From Acinetobacter sp. UBA801 (lineage in GTDB: Bacteria > Pseudomonadota > Gammaproteobacteria > Pseudomonadales > Moraxellaceae), in NCBI GenBank assembly GCA_002296655.1, contig DBIN01000014.1, forward strand, positions 1 to 35,232: 35,232 nucleotides of DNA. The letters are read 5' to 3'. Shown piece by piece: positions 7,383-16,674 of this stretch (position 1 is the first letter of the stretch; every line of letters starts with the position of its first letter). A model generated the notes under the pieces. It did no database searches. It was given only the letters and a program-made list of their open reading frames with translations, and had not been told where the DNA came from. The position numbers and the translations under genes are program-made.

Positions 7383-7491
7383 TTCACATGAATCATAACA
7401 AAGTATAAAATCTACAAAATGATTATTTCGGCAACCATCTTAAAAATAACAATATAAAACAATAGATTAGAGTTTTAACTCTAGTTTTTTT
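7383..7491 (+). ncRNA. Possible small forward-strand RNA ending at an orphan terminator
   Basis: TAGAG, a TTTTAA loop and CTCTA (7468-7483) are followed by a T run (7485-7491). This resembles an intrinsic terminator, yet no forward gene precedes it. A possible promoter (TTCACA 7383-7388, 15-base spacer, TATAAA 7404-7409) would give a transcript of about 75 bases from about 7416. The spacer is short and the stem is only 5-7 bp, so this is speculative. Confidence 0.25.
7392..7400 (-). promoter_or_regulatory. Extended -10 promoter of the 54-aa gene
   Basis: The reverse strand reads TGTTATGAT: a TG dinucleotide one base before TATGAT, matching the extended -10 form that tolerates a weak -35. The start would be near 7385, giving a leader of about 75 bases. 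Confidence 0.45.
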
Positions 7492-7680
7492 ACAGGTATA
7501 AATGGTTGAGATGTCTGCAAAATTGAAATTTTGACAAGATTTCGTGCTGATGATTAATGACAATTTTTGACAGTGTGAAATCGTGTAATGTTTTAGCGGC
7601 GATTGGTTAAACAACCTAAAAGTGCGGTTTTTTTAATCTAAGATGGGGTTCCAATAACGATAAAGGACAGTGAGAAAATC

Positions 7681-7881
7681 ATGGCAATTGCAAAAGTCGT
7701 TGAAGTTAATTCAAGTAGTTCAAAAAGTTTTGAAGACGCGATTCAAACTGGAATCGCCAAAGTGACAGAAACGGTTAAAAATGTCCAAGGGGCTTGGATT
7801 AACGAACAAAAAGTGGTGATTAAAGACAATAAAATCACTGAATATCGGGTCAATTTAAAAATCAGCTTCTTGGTTGAATAA
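7681..7881 (+). CDS. Dodecin family flavin-binding protein
   Basis: A 66-aa protein matching the dodecin fold in order: 'IAKVVEVNSSSSKSFEDAI' (strand then helix), 'TETVKNVQGAWINEQKVVIK' with the conserved aromatic Trp39 that stacks on the flavin, and a last strand 'EYRVNLKISFLVE'. Dodecins assemble as hollow dodecamers that bind FMN, riboflavin or CoA and are thought to buffer free flavins. Length is normal. It stands alone, with AAGGA upstream (about 7662-7666) and a strong terminator after it at 7904-7930. Confidence 0.9.
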   Translation: MAIAKVVEVNSSSSKSFEDAIQTGIAKVTETVKNVQGAWINEQKVVIKDNKITEYRVNLKISFLVE

Positions 7882-7903
7882 AACCTCGCTGCACTTAAAA
7901 GTA

Positions 7904-7930
7904 AAAAAAATCCCGTTACGGGATTTTTTT
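7904..7930. terminator. Bidirectional terminator between dodecin and the FrnE-like gene
   Basis: An A run, TCCCG (7911-7915), loop TTA, CGGGA (7919-7923) and a T run. The flanking A/T runs extend the stem and serve both convergent genes. Confidence 0.88.
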
Positions 7931-7985
7931 TGTGCTTCTAATCTATTTGGAAGAGCGTTATTCAACCTTGCCTATATTTTTAAGA

Positions 7986-8687
7986 TTAAGCTTTGGGTTC
8001 AGGCACATCGCATTGATCAGTATCGCAGCTTGCTGCATGTTCAACTTCTAGCTCGCTTGCGGTTTCAAGGGCTTTTTTCAGGACTTGCACAAAGACTTCA
8101 CGTGGCTGTGCACCTGCTAAAGCAATACGCTGATCAAACACAAAGAACGGCACGCCAGTAACGTTTAATTGTTCACGTGCGACTTCTTGGTCAAATTTTA
8201 CAAAGTCGGCATATTCGTCAGAATCTAGAACATCATCCACTTCTACAGGATTCAGCCCGATACGTGATGCAACATCTTCGAGTGTTTCACGTTCGCCAAT
8301 TGCTAAACCTTGAGTCATATAGCTATAGAAAAAAGCTTCTTTGGCTTCGCTGCCCAAACCTTTGCTTTGTGCCAAATGCACCAAGCGATGGGCATTAAAG
8401 GTGTTGCCAGAGTTGGCATTTTCCCATTGAAAGTCAATACCTTCAGCTTTTGCCATTTCGGCAATATTACGCTGCATTTCTTCTACTTCGGCAAGGCTGC
8501 GCCCATATTTTTGTGCTAAACGCTCTGAATTAGACACTTCCTGACGCTGTGGTGCTTCTGGGTCAAGTTCAAAGCTGTGCCAATGCACTTCTAATTCCAC
8601 ACCTGCTTCTTCTGCAGCAGCTTCCAAACGTTTTTTGCCGATATAGCAAAACGGACAAACAATATCTGACCAAATATCAACGCGCAT
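7986..8687 (-). CDS. DsbA-family oxidoreductase, FrnE-like (cytosolic thioredoxin fold)
   Basis: The protein is 233 aa from the ATG at 8687. An in-frame TTG at 8699 would add four residues but is less likely because GAGA lies just before the ATG. It begins MRVDIWSDIVCPFCYIGKKR: the CPFC active site follows the first strand directly with no signal peptide, as in cytosolic FrnE proteins rather than periplasmic DsbA. The long helical insert (about 60-150) contains 'NTFNAHRLVHLA'. The cis-proline loop is TGVPFFVF and 'LAGAQP' follows. The tail has two extra Cys (CDTDQC). The family (PF01323) includes HCCA isomerases, but the CxxC pair points to thiol-disulfide chemistry. Confidence 0.88.
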   Translation of the reverse strand: MRVDIWSDIVCPFCYIGKKRLEAAAEEAGVELEVHWHSFELDPEAPQRQEVSNSERLAQKYGRSLAEVEEMQRNIAEMAKAEGIDFQWENANSGNTFNAHRLVHLAQSKGLGSEAKEAFFYSYMTQGLAIGERETLEDVASRIGLNPVEVDDVLDSDEYADFVKFDQEVAREQLNVTGVPFFVFDQRIALAGAQPREVFVQVLKKALETASELEVEHAASCDTDQCDVPEPKA

Positions 8688-8841
8688 GAACAATCTCAAA
8701 TTCTGTTTTTTACTAAGATGGGGATGTTACATAAAATTTAAAGCATAAAGCGATGCTAAACTTATTTTTGAGCATCTTGTTAAATACAAGTGGGTATATT
8801 CCAATAGCTTAGTAATAAAATAAGTATGAAATCTATACAAA

Positions 8842-8857
8842 TGTGATGAGCTTCACG
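8842..8857. promoter_or_regulatory. Near-perfect CRP/Vfr-type site upstream of the 249-aa gene
   Basis: TGTGA-TGAGCT-TCACG matches the TGTGA-N6-TCACA consensus at nine of ten fixed positions. It ends 37 bases before the ATG at 8895 and overlaps where a -35 would sit if TATAAA at 8862-8867 is the -10. That position would favour repression. Confidence 0.5.
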
Positions 8858-8894
8858 GTAATATAAAACAAATATTAAAAATAAGAGGGCACTC

Positions 8895-9644
8895 ATGCGA
8901 CGGATAGTGCTAATCATTGGATGTGTAACGGTTATTATTTTTGGGTGGATGTTTTATCAATATAACAGTCAGCAAAAACAAGTTGCGCAATTGCACGCTT
9001 ATCAAAATGTGATTCATGAAAAAGCTGAACAGATTTTTGTACAGGCACAGGATTGGTCTAAACCGATTCAGATTAACGTGCAAGATTCACGCTTAGCGGG
9101 TGATTATCAGGTCATGGCCAGTTTTGTGTTGAGTCACATGGTACAAAGTGCCGAAGCGCGTAATAGTTATTTGCGTGAATTAAAAGCCTTGAATTGGGAT
9201 CAGTTTTTAAATCCTCAACGACTTGCCGCAGATAAAAAACAAGACTATGCCGATACCGAAGCCATGTTGGTACAAGTGCGTGCCATGGTAGAGTTGTATC
9301 AGGAGCATTTAGAACAGCATGAAGCGATGGCTCTAGAGCAAATTGATAATCTTGAAATTAATCATAATTTGCGCCGTCATTTAGCAGAATCTTTATTAGA
9401 AAGCCGCCATAATGATCAAGGTTACACATTATTTGAATTAGAAAAGAAAAATTTGGGTAAGGCGTATGTGTTGTTTGCAATTTTAAAAAACAACAAGTGG
9501 GAGCTCAAAAACAATACCTTTATGTTTTATGAAGATGCGGCCTTGAAAGAATTCAATACCGTATATCAAGAGATGGTGCAACTCAATACGCAAATGCAAG
9601 AGATCAGTCAGCAGCATCAGCGCGCACTGGAAAGCAAGTTGTAA
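8895..9644 (+). CDS. Membrane-anchored protein of unknown function, 249 aa
   Basis: One N-terminal transmembrane segment (about residues 4-22, 'IVLIIGCVTVIIFGWMFYQY') is preceded by Arg-Arg. A long Gln- and Glu-rich helical domain follows, probably periplasmic, with coiled-coil character around 150-190 and 220-249. No cysteines or catalytic motif stand out after the anchor. I do not recognise the family. AGAGGG (8883-8888) gives a good SD for the ATG. A CRP-like site lies just upstream. The next gene follows after about 108 bases and shares the terminator near 10131. Confidence 0.7.
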   Translation: MRRIVLIIGCVTVIIFGWMFYQYNSQQKQVAQLHAYQNVIHEKAEQIFVQAQDWSKPIQINVQDSRLAGDYQVMASFVLSHMVQSAEARNSYLRELKALNWDQFLNPQRLAADKKQDYADTEAMLVQVRAMVELYQEHLEQHEAMALEQIDNLEINHNLRRHLAESLLESRHNDQGYTLFELEKKNLGKAYVLFAILKNNKWELKNNTFMFYEDAALKEFNTVYQEMVQLNTQMQEISQQHQRALESKL

Positions 9645-9752
9645 GGTCTGGCAAATCCTTACATCAAATTGTCAAAAGAATGTCATCTGTCGTTCAAATG
9701 TCTTGCCTAAACTGTAGCTGTTGATTTAATTGCTCAACTAGGCAGGTCCGAT

Positions 9753-10025
9753 ATGAACAGCATTCAAATCTTTGATGATATTCAACAACTGTATTTGCAA
9801 TTTCTAGAAAATAAAAACTACCCGAAACTCGAAAATTTAAACAATTGGGGCAAGAACCGTTACTTCTTTAATCAGTACTTTCGTTTGGTTGAAGATTGGC
9901 ATCAGACTGAACAAATTGTGATTGAATTTAATCAGCAATATTACTGCTTGGATACCGGCAGCGCCCCAGATTTTATGGACAAAGAACGCTATATGACGTG
10001 GTTGATGGGGGAGTTGTTGGTTTAA
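9753..10025 (+). CDS. Small uncharacterised 90-aa protein
   Basis: An acidic, aromatic-rich, soluble protein without signal peptide. It shows the patterns 'YLQFLENKNYPKLENLNNWG', 'WHQTEQIVIEFNQQYYCLDTG' and a C-terminal 'RYMTWLMGELL'. The strand-turn-strand with a single Cys suggests a small alpha/beta fold. I do not recognise the family. The ATG follows GGCAGG with a short gap. A bulged hairpin formed by GCCTA (9705-9709)/TAGGC (9739-9743) and GTTGA (9720-9724)/TCAAC (9734-9738) ends just before the SD and might affect initiation. Confidence 0.6.
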   Translation: MNSIQIFDDIQQLYLQFLENKNYPKLENLNNWGKNRYFFNQYFRLVEDWHQTEQIVIEFNQQYYCLDTGSAPDFMDKERYMTWLMGELLV

Positions 10026-10130
10026 GCCGTGCAAGTAAATCACATTTAATCAGCCACTTGGTCTGCGCATATCAATTTAAAATGCAAAAGAATAAAATTT
10101 AAAAATTAGAACAGCTCAAAACAACAAAAT

Positions 10131-10161
10131 AAAAAATCCCCGCATGATGCGAGGATTTTTT
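10131..10161. terminator. Bidirectional terminator between the 90-aa gene and fadA
   Basis: AAAAAATCC (10131-10139) and GGATTTTTT (10153-10161) flank an inner CGC/GCG stem with loop ATGAT and one mismatch. A/T runs on both sides serve the convergent genes. Confidence 0.88.
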
Positions 10162-10176
10162 TATTGCGAAGAATTT

Positions 10177-11349
<1,173 letters not shown>

Positions 11350-11361
11350 TCACGTTGCTCC

Positions 11362-13515
11362 TTAACCGTAGAATTTTTTGTTGTTAGCAGCCATGTCACG
11401 CAACATTTGTGGCGCTTCATAAGCTTTTCCTAAATGTGCATATTTGTCGCAAAGCGCAACGTATTCAGCAACACCTGTTTGGTCGATGTAACGGCATGGA
11501 CCACCACGGAATGGAGGGAAGCCTACACCCATAATCATCGCCATATCTGCTTCAGATGGTGTTGCCACAATGTTGTCTTCTAAGCAACGAACAGTTTCGT
11601 TACAGAAAGCAAGCATCATACGGTCAATGATTTCTTGCGCATCAAACTCGCGTTTTTCAGCAGTTGCAACAGATGCCACAAGCTCGTATGCAGTTGGATC
11701 AACCACTTTGGCTTTTTTGCCTTTACGATCCAATTCATATTTGTAGAAACCGACGTCATTCTTTTGACCAAGACGTTTGTTTTCGTACATGACTTGGATT
11801 GAGCCTTTATAGTCTGGCTTCATGCGGTCTGGGAAACCTTCTGCCATGACTTCTGCACCGTGAACACCCGTGTCGATACCAACAACGTCGATTAGGTAAG
11901 CAGGACCCATAGGCCAGCCGAATTTTTCCATGACTTTGTCGACTTGTTGGAAGTCAGCACCGTCTTTCAATAGAAGGTCAAATGCACCAAAGTAAGGGAA
12001 CAATACGCGGTTCACCAGGAAGCCCGGGCAGTCATTAACCACGATTGGGGTTTTACCCATTTTCTGAGCAAGCACCACAGTGGTCGCAATTGCTTCAGGT
12101 GAAGTTTTTTCACCACGAATCACTTCTACCAATGGCATCATGTGCACTGGGTTAAAGAAGTGCATGCCGACAAAGTTTTCTGGACGTTGTAGGTTTTCTG
12201 CCAAACGTGTAATCGAAATGGTGGATGTATTTGACGCGATAATGGTGTTTTCACGTACTGATTTTTCAGTTTCAGCCAACACAATGCCTTTGACTTTCGG
12301 ATTTTCAGTCACGGCTTCAATCACGATATCGACTTCTTTAAACTCGTCGTAGCTTAAAGTTGGGCGGATGCGTGCCAAAGTTTCACCCATTTTTGCAGGG
12401 GTTAACTTTTTGCGTTCAACTTGTTTGGTCAATAAGCCATTGGCTTCTTTCATACCCAAAGCAAGTTGCGGATTACCAATGTCTTTCATGATGATTGGTG
12501 TGCCTTTGCTTGCCGCTTGGTAAGCAATACCACCACCCATGATACCTGCGCCTAGAACAGCCGCTTGGTTGACAGGGTGTGCACCTTTTTCATATTTCTT
12601 AGAAGTTTTCTTCACCACTTGGTCGTTGATGAATAAACCAATCAACGCACCTGCTTGTGGTGTTACAGCCGCTTTGGCAAAGCCTTCAGCTTCAGCTTTA
12701 AGCGCTTCGTTACGTGGCAAGCTTGCACCTGCTTGTAAAGAATCAAGCATCAATTTTGGCGCAGGGTATTGTGCAGGGTTTGCTTTTGCTAGTACCGCAC
12801 CTTTTGCTGTGTTGAACGCCATCATTTGTTCAAGTGGGTTCAATTTAACAGGGTCTAATTTTTCCTGACGTTTTGCTTTCCAGTCCAAACGACCTGCAAT
12901 GGCTTGTTTAACCAAGTCCAGCGCAGCATCTTGCAATTTGTCTGCAGCAACTACGGCATCTACAGCGCCGTCTTTGAGTGCAGCATCAGGACGTTTAGGG
13001 TTGGCCATTGCCATCCATTCAACCGCATTGTCGATACCAATAACGCGGCTTAAACGTACCGTACCACCAAAGCCTGGGAAAATACCCAGTTTAATTTCTG
13101 GTAAGCCCACTTGTGCTTGGTCAGACATCACACGGTAGTCACATACCAAACACATTTCAAAGCCACCGCCCAATGCCATACCATTGATTGCAGCAACTTT
13201 AGGAATGTCTAAATCTTCAAAAGCATTAAAGATGTTGTGAACAGGCAACGCCCAATCCACAATGGCTTGTTCGCCTTGAGCGAAGTTTGCGCCAAATTCG
13301 GTGATGTCTGCACCCACGATAAAGGTTGATTTCGCAGAAGTGACGATTAAACCTTTCACTTCATTGTTTGCTTTAACAGCCTCAATCGCAGCTTTAAAGT
13401 CTTCAATCGTTGCACGGTTAAATTTGTTGACCGACTCACCTTGTAAGTCAAAGCGGAATTCTGCAATTCCGTCCGAAAGCATTTGGACGGTAATGGCATT
13501 GCCAGCGTGGATCAT
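11362..13515 (-). CDS. fadB: Fatty-acid oxidation complex alpha subunit FadB
   Basis: A 717-aa multifunctional enzyme. The N-terminal half is an enoyl-CoA hydratase/isomerase of the crotonase fold, with the CoA pocket '[19 protein letters not shown]' and the catalytic Glu in '[17 protein letters not shown]'. From about residue 315 it is an NAD-dependent 3-hydroxyacyl-CoA dehydrogenase: Rossmann motif '[17 protein letters not shown]' and catalytic His in '[19 protein letters not shown]'. It hydrates enoyl-CoA and oxidises the hydroxyacyl-CoA, passing product to FadA. The start has a strong SD (AAAGGAG). A dyad at 13564-13584 may be an operator. Confidence 0.97.
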   Translation of the reverse strand: MIHAGNAITVQMLSDGIAEFRFDLQGESVNKFNRATIEDFKAAIEAVKANNEVKGLIVTSAKSTFIVGADITEFGANFAQGEQAIVDWALPVHNIFNAFEDLDIPKVAAINGMALGGGFEMCLVCDYRVMSDQAQVGLPEIKLGIFPGFGGTVRLSRVIGIDNAVEWMAMANPKRPDAALKDGAVDAVVAADKLQDAALDLVKQAIAGRLDWKAKRQEKLDPVKLNPLEQMMAFNTAKGAVLAKANPAQYPAPKLMLDSLQAGASLPRNEALKAEAEGFAKAAVTPQAGALIGLFINDQVVKKTSKKYEKGAHPVNQAAVLGAGIMGGGIAYQAASKGTPIIMKDIGNPQLALGMKEANGLLTKQVERKKLTPAKMGETLARIRPTLSYDEFKEVDIVIEAVTENPKVKGIVLAETEKSVRENTIIASNTSTISITRLAENLQRPENFVGMHFFNPVHMMPLVEVIRGEKTSPEAIATTVVLAQKMGKTPIVVNDCPGFLVNRVLFPYFGAFDLLLKDGADFQQVDKVMEKFGWPMGPAYLIDVVGIDTGVHGAEVMAEGFPDRMKPDYKGSIQVMYENKRLGQKNDVGFYKYELDRKGKKAKVVDPTAYELVASVATAEKREFDAQEIIDRMMLAFCNETVRCLEDNIVATPSEADMAMIMGVGFPPFRGGPCRYIDQTGVAEYVALCDKYAHLGKAYEAPQMLRDMAANNKKFYG

Positions 13516-13563
13516 GCCTGATCTCCTTTATTTTGGAGGACTTCTAAGTTGATGTTATGAAGC

Positions 13564-13584
13564 GTGTGCGATAGTTCTGCACAC
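13564..13584. promoter_or_regulatory. Inverted repeat upstream of fadB, candidate operator
   Basis: GTGTGC (13564-13569) and GCACAC (13579-13584) are exact complements 9 bases apart, 49 bases upstream of the fadB ATG. Beta-oxidation operons are usually repressed by acyl-CoA-responsive regulators. Which one would act here cannot be told from the site. Confidence 0.4.
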
Positions 13585-13999
13585 ATATATGCCTCGGTAA
13601 TCTTACGATAACTATATCTAAAAAAAATATAGCAAGTTGTATCAAGCCGTGACGCAAGGGTCATGATTTTTCTCACAGCGTGGAATTGCTTTTTGACCCG
13701 ATTTTAAAATTCTTTTTTTAAAACAAGATGAAAGTGATTGTTTTCTATTTTATTTTTAGTCGTGTTGTAATACTTTTACGACGTGGAAAAGCTTGAAAAG
13801 TAGAGCCTTCAGTGGGTTATTTTTGGCAGAAAAGTCAATCCTTTGTTTGGCTGGTGGCGTTTTAAAGCGTGAAGCAGGGTGGGTATGGAGAGCGACTTGC
13901 AATGCTGTGTTCTATTTTCTGCGATGACCTCATGCGCTGAAATTGAGTAGAATATGCGACTTTTTAAATTTCTGCTGTTTTCAGTAGTTGGTTTGTTCT
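13585..13999. other. Divergent intergenic region between fadB and lpxO
   Basis: About 415 bases without a supported gene. It contains a short dyad, CTATAT/ATATAG (13612-13632), near the fadB promoter side. A weak lpxO-side promoter is TTGAGT (13943-13948), 16 bases, TAAATT (13965-13970). A 21-codon frame starting at 13885 has no family features and is not called. Confidence 0.45.
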
Positions 14000-14914
14000 A
14001 TGTTGAAGTGGATTATTTTGGCGATTTTTATCGCTTCAGCGTTGTATATTCAACAGCGCGGCAAGGTGCGTCATAGTTTTTATCGTCAGTTTTTTGACCA
14101 TTCTACCATTCTCGCACCGATTAACTATTTAATGTACTTATTTTCTAAAGTGCCGAATCAACCTTATATCGACACCCAGTATTTTCAAGATTTAAAGGTT
14201 TTGGATGACAATTGGGAAATGATTCGTGATGAAGCGAAAGCTTTATATGAACAGGGCGGTATTAAAGCTTCAAGTAGCTACGATGATTTGGGGTTTAACT
14301 CTTTTTTCAAAACAGGCTGGAAGCGTTTTTATTTAAAATGGTATGACTCCGCACATCCATCTGCCGCAGAATTATGCCCAAAAACCACAGCATTATTAAA
14401 AACTTTACCTAGTATTAAGGCGGCGATGTTTACTGAACTAGCGCCCGACAGTCGCTTGGTGCGCCACCGTGACCCGTACGCAGGTTCATTGCGTTACCAC
14501 TTGGGATTAATGACACCCAATGATGACCGTTGTTTTATTGATGTCGATGGTGAGCGCTATTCATGGCGTGATGGTGAAAGTGTGGTGTTCGATGAAACCT
14601 ATATTCACTATGCCGAAAATGGCACTGATCAAAACCGTATTATTTTCTTTGCAGATGTCGAGCGCCCGTTAAAATCACGGTTAATGCAAAAGTTTAATCA
14701 CTGGTTTGGTAAAAATGTCATGACTGCAGCCAGTTCTCCGAATGAAGCAGGCGATCAGACAGGTGGTTTAAACAAAGTCTTTGGCTATGTTTACCAAGTG
14801 CGTTTAAAAGCTAAAGCCTTAAAGGCCAGAAATAGCCGTCTGTATTACTTCCTAAAATGGTTTTTGATGTTAGGTATTTTCTTCTTGATTTTTATACGTC
14901 CTTATCTGTTTTAA
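14000..14914 (+). CDS. lpxO: Aspartyl/asparaginyl beta-hydroxylase family, LpxO-like lipid A hydroxylase
   Basis: The protein is 304 aa from the ATG at 14000. An in-frame TTG at 13988 is possible, but neither start has a strong SD. An N-terminal membrane segment (MLKWIILAIFIASALYI) and a C-terminal one (about 283-302, 'FLKWFLMLGIFFLIFI') flank the PF05118 Fe(II)/2-oxoglutarate domain. The metal site is visible as 'RLVRHRDPYAGSLRYHLGL' (proximal His and Asp) and 'VFDETYIHYAENGT' (distal His), with the cosubstrate Arg in 'QNRIIFF'. LpxO adds a 2-hydroxyl to a secondary acyl chain of lipid A at the inner membrane. The two-anchor layout fits LpxO better than other family members. It stands alone with a terminator at 14923-14945. 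Confidence 0.85.
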   Translation: MLKWIILAIFIASALYIQQRGKVRHSFYRQFFDHSTILAPINYLMYLFSKVPNQPYIDTQYFQDLKVLDDNWEMIRDEAKALYEQGGIKASSSYDDLGFNSFFKTGWKRFYLKWYDSAHPSAAELCPKTTALLKTLPSIKAAMFTELAPDSRLVRHRDPYAGSLRYHLGLMTPNDDRCFIDVDGERYSWRDGESVVFDETYIHYAENGTDQNRIIFFADVERPLKSRLMQKFNHWFGKNVMTAASSPNEAGDQTGGLNKVFGYVYQVRLKAKALKARNSRLYYFLKWFLMLGIFFLIFIRPYLF

Positions 14915-14922
14915 ATCATCAC

Positions 14923-14945
14923 AACGCCTTTCGGGGCGTTTTTTT
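14923..14945 (+). terminator. Terminator after lpxO
   Basis: AACGCC (14923-14928) pairs with GGCGTT (14935-14940) around a short loop, followed by T5 to 14945. Confidence 0.88.
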
Positions 14946-15029
14946 ATGGCATTTTTCCATAATTTCAGTTTCAGGCTTCAATTTCACGCTGCTTTTATAT
15001 ATAGAATGAAGCAACTTAGGGGAAAATTT

Positions 15030-15446
15030 ATGCAAACGTTTCATTCTAAAAAAGATTGGTGGGTTTTGGCTTTTGTGATTTGTATGTCAGGCTTATTAAT
15101 TCAATTATTGCTGACCATGTATGCCAAAGGCACGATGCCTACATTTCCAGTACATACAGGGGTATATATCATCACAATTTTTATGTTGTGGTGGCCTATT
15201 TTTAATACTCGCTATCAGGTCAATGCAGAACGCTTGCAGATCCGCTGTATGTTTTTAAAATGGGATATTCCGCGCGACAGTATTCAGAAAATATCTAAAA
15301 CCAATAATTCGGTCGCGTCACCTGCTTTGTCGCTGAAGCGTTTAAAAATTGATTATCTTCAAGCGGGGCAGCCAAAATTTGTATTGGTTTCACCTAAAGA
15401 TCATGCCAAATTTAGTCAGGCCTTGGGAATGGAAATTACCGACTAA
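15030..15446 (+). CDS. Bacterial PH-domain membrane protein
   Basis: The protein is 138 aa from the ATG at 15030, which follows TAGGGG (15017-15022). A longer frame from 14946 lacks an SD and starts inside the lpxO terminator. There are two transmembrane helices (about 10-32 and 44-62). A soluble domain follows: 'TRYQVNAERLQIRCMFLKWD', 'IPRDSIQKISKTNNSVASPA', 'LSLKRLKIDYL' and 'FVLVSPKDHAKFSQAL'. This order matches the bacterial PH-like domain bPH_4. Its molecular role is unknown. The protein probably sits in the inner membrane with the PH domain in the cytosol. No terminator is visible downstream before the Clp pseudogene. Confidence 0.8.
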   Translation: MQTFHSKKDWWVLAFVICMSGLLIQLLLTMYAKGTMPTFPVHTGVYIITIFMLWWPIFNTRYQVNAERLQIRCMFLKWDIPRDSIQKISKTNNSVASPALSLKRLKIDYLQAGQPKFVLVSPKDHAKFSQALGMEITD

Positions 15447-15502
15447 GCTCGAGACTTTTAAAGTGAAAGAACACAATATTGAGGATGGGCAGCATCACAT
15501 CC

Positions 15503-16421
15503 TTAAGATTCACGCATCATATGTCGCGAGCTTATTCTATTGTTAGGTTTAATTGATCTGCACTGCAATCTAAACATTTCGGATTTTTCAGGATGACTTA
15601 AAAAATACAAGGCTAAAATGGACTCAAGTTCGGTACGGATATTGCGCCTCAAATGCCGCGCGCCGTACCAAATATCATACCCCTCATAAAAATAGGCTTT
15701 AACTGCTGCAGTGAATTGAACTTGGCGCTTTTGATGCTGCGCGGTGGTTTATTTTCCAATTCAATTTCGACCAATTGCGGCAGCGCATCAACAGATACCG
15801 CTTGATAAGGCAAACTACGGTCAATCCGATTTAAAAATTCAGGGTCAAATTTAGGTTGCATGATTTTTTCAATGCTTTGTTGCGTCGGCATACGTTTTCA
15901 GTACAGTTGTTGTATTTTTTGAGGCAATAGATTGAGTTTATCCAAATATTGTTGTACGGCCTGAACGGCCACATTGCTGGTCATAAAAATCACGCAATTG
16001 CGAAAGTCGATAGTTTTGGTGCTTGGGCGGGTGTGTGAGCCTACAATCGCAGTTTCATCAAATAAACTATGACCCTCTATAGAGCCGACATAGCCAGGGG
16101 CGCACCTGTGAGTGCAGTCAGAAAATGTTTCTGCGCCAAGCTGTTCATATCAATGCATCAGAAGGCATCAGGGCGACCATAAATGGCTTAGGCAATCAGG
16201 CACACCTTCGGTATTGCCAACATCTATCGGGCCAAGCATTAAAGTCACTAAAAATGATCGCTCTGTGCTGGAAAAATCGGCCTTGACCACATCCGCATTT
16301 TTTTGATTTCATTCAGCGCTGCATCTTGTCCCATAATCCGTTGACCTAACAATTGCATGACTTGTGCAGGTGCAAAATGAAAGCTTGGTTTGCCAATCAA
16401 ACCGTCTTTAGCGGATACATG
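15503..16421 (-). pseudogene. Decayed Clp/Hsp100-family AAA+ ATPase pseudogene
   Basis: Read on the reverse strand, fragments of a Clp-type ATPase occur in the correct order but in different frames. First is 'LLGQRIMGQDAALNEI' (intact Clp: GQD-A---I), ending at a stop at 16248. Then, frameshifted, comes 'LMLGPIDVGNTEG', a Walker A with the Lys changed to Asn. Next are 'APGYVGS' and 'TIDFRNCVIFMTSN', with the Walker B segment apparently deleted between them, then an in-frame TGA at 15898-15900. Then 'FDPEFLNRIDRSLPYQAVSV' appears, and after another frameshift near 15700 'YEGYDIWYGARHLRRNIRTE', the Clp D2 small-domain motif. The N-terminal half is missing or unrecognisable. It cannot encode an active ATPase. 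The subfamily (ClpA, ClpB, ClpV or other) is unresolved. Confidence 0.8.
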
Positions 16422-16674
16422 CTGATGTGTACAAAATCGGCTGGGACGTTCGGGTTGTATGGTCTGTATGCCGTGTGGTGCGGTCGTCATCCTGCACTTT
16501 CCTTCTGCTGACAAGATGCCTGAGCATAGCAAATCTTGTGTTGCAGACTGACCGTTTTTACACTGAACTAATCGTTTTAGTGGATAGATCATGCGATATG
16601 CCACAGGATAAAGCTTGAAAAAATCAGACAAAGCAGCACATCATGTAAAGAATGCAGCAACAATAGGATGACTC
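16422..16674. other. Remnant DNA between the Clp pseudogene and uvrC
   Basis: About 250 bases. The reverse frame of the pseudogene stays open up to about 16631, but its translation there shows no Clp similarity, so it is probably eroded or unrelated DNA. The uvrC leader and SD occupy the last part. Confidence 0.45.

Larger units (their letters stand above)
7311..7680. other. Intergenic region between the 54-aa gene and dodecin
   Basis: About 370 bases. It contains the reverse leader and promoter of the 54-aa gene, the orphan forward terminator near 7468-7491 and two TTGACA motifs (7532-7537 and 7567-7572) that could be -35 elements for dodecin. Their -10 partners are weak. An open frame on the reverse strand (7423-7614) has no SD or family features and is not called. 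Confidence 0.5.

Noticed and set aside
7423..7614. 63-codon reverse frame upstream of dodecin
   Set aside because: No SD, composition typical of AT-rich non-coding DNA, and it overlaps promoter elements and the orphan terminator.
13885..13950. Short forward frame of 21 codons upstream of lpxO
   Set aside because: No family features, and only a weak SD-like GGGTG; chance frames of this length are common.
14946..15029. N-terminal extension of the PH-domain protein
   Set aside because: It would start inside the T tract of the lpxO terminator without an SD, whereas the ATG at 15030 follows TAGGGG.
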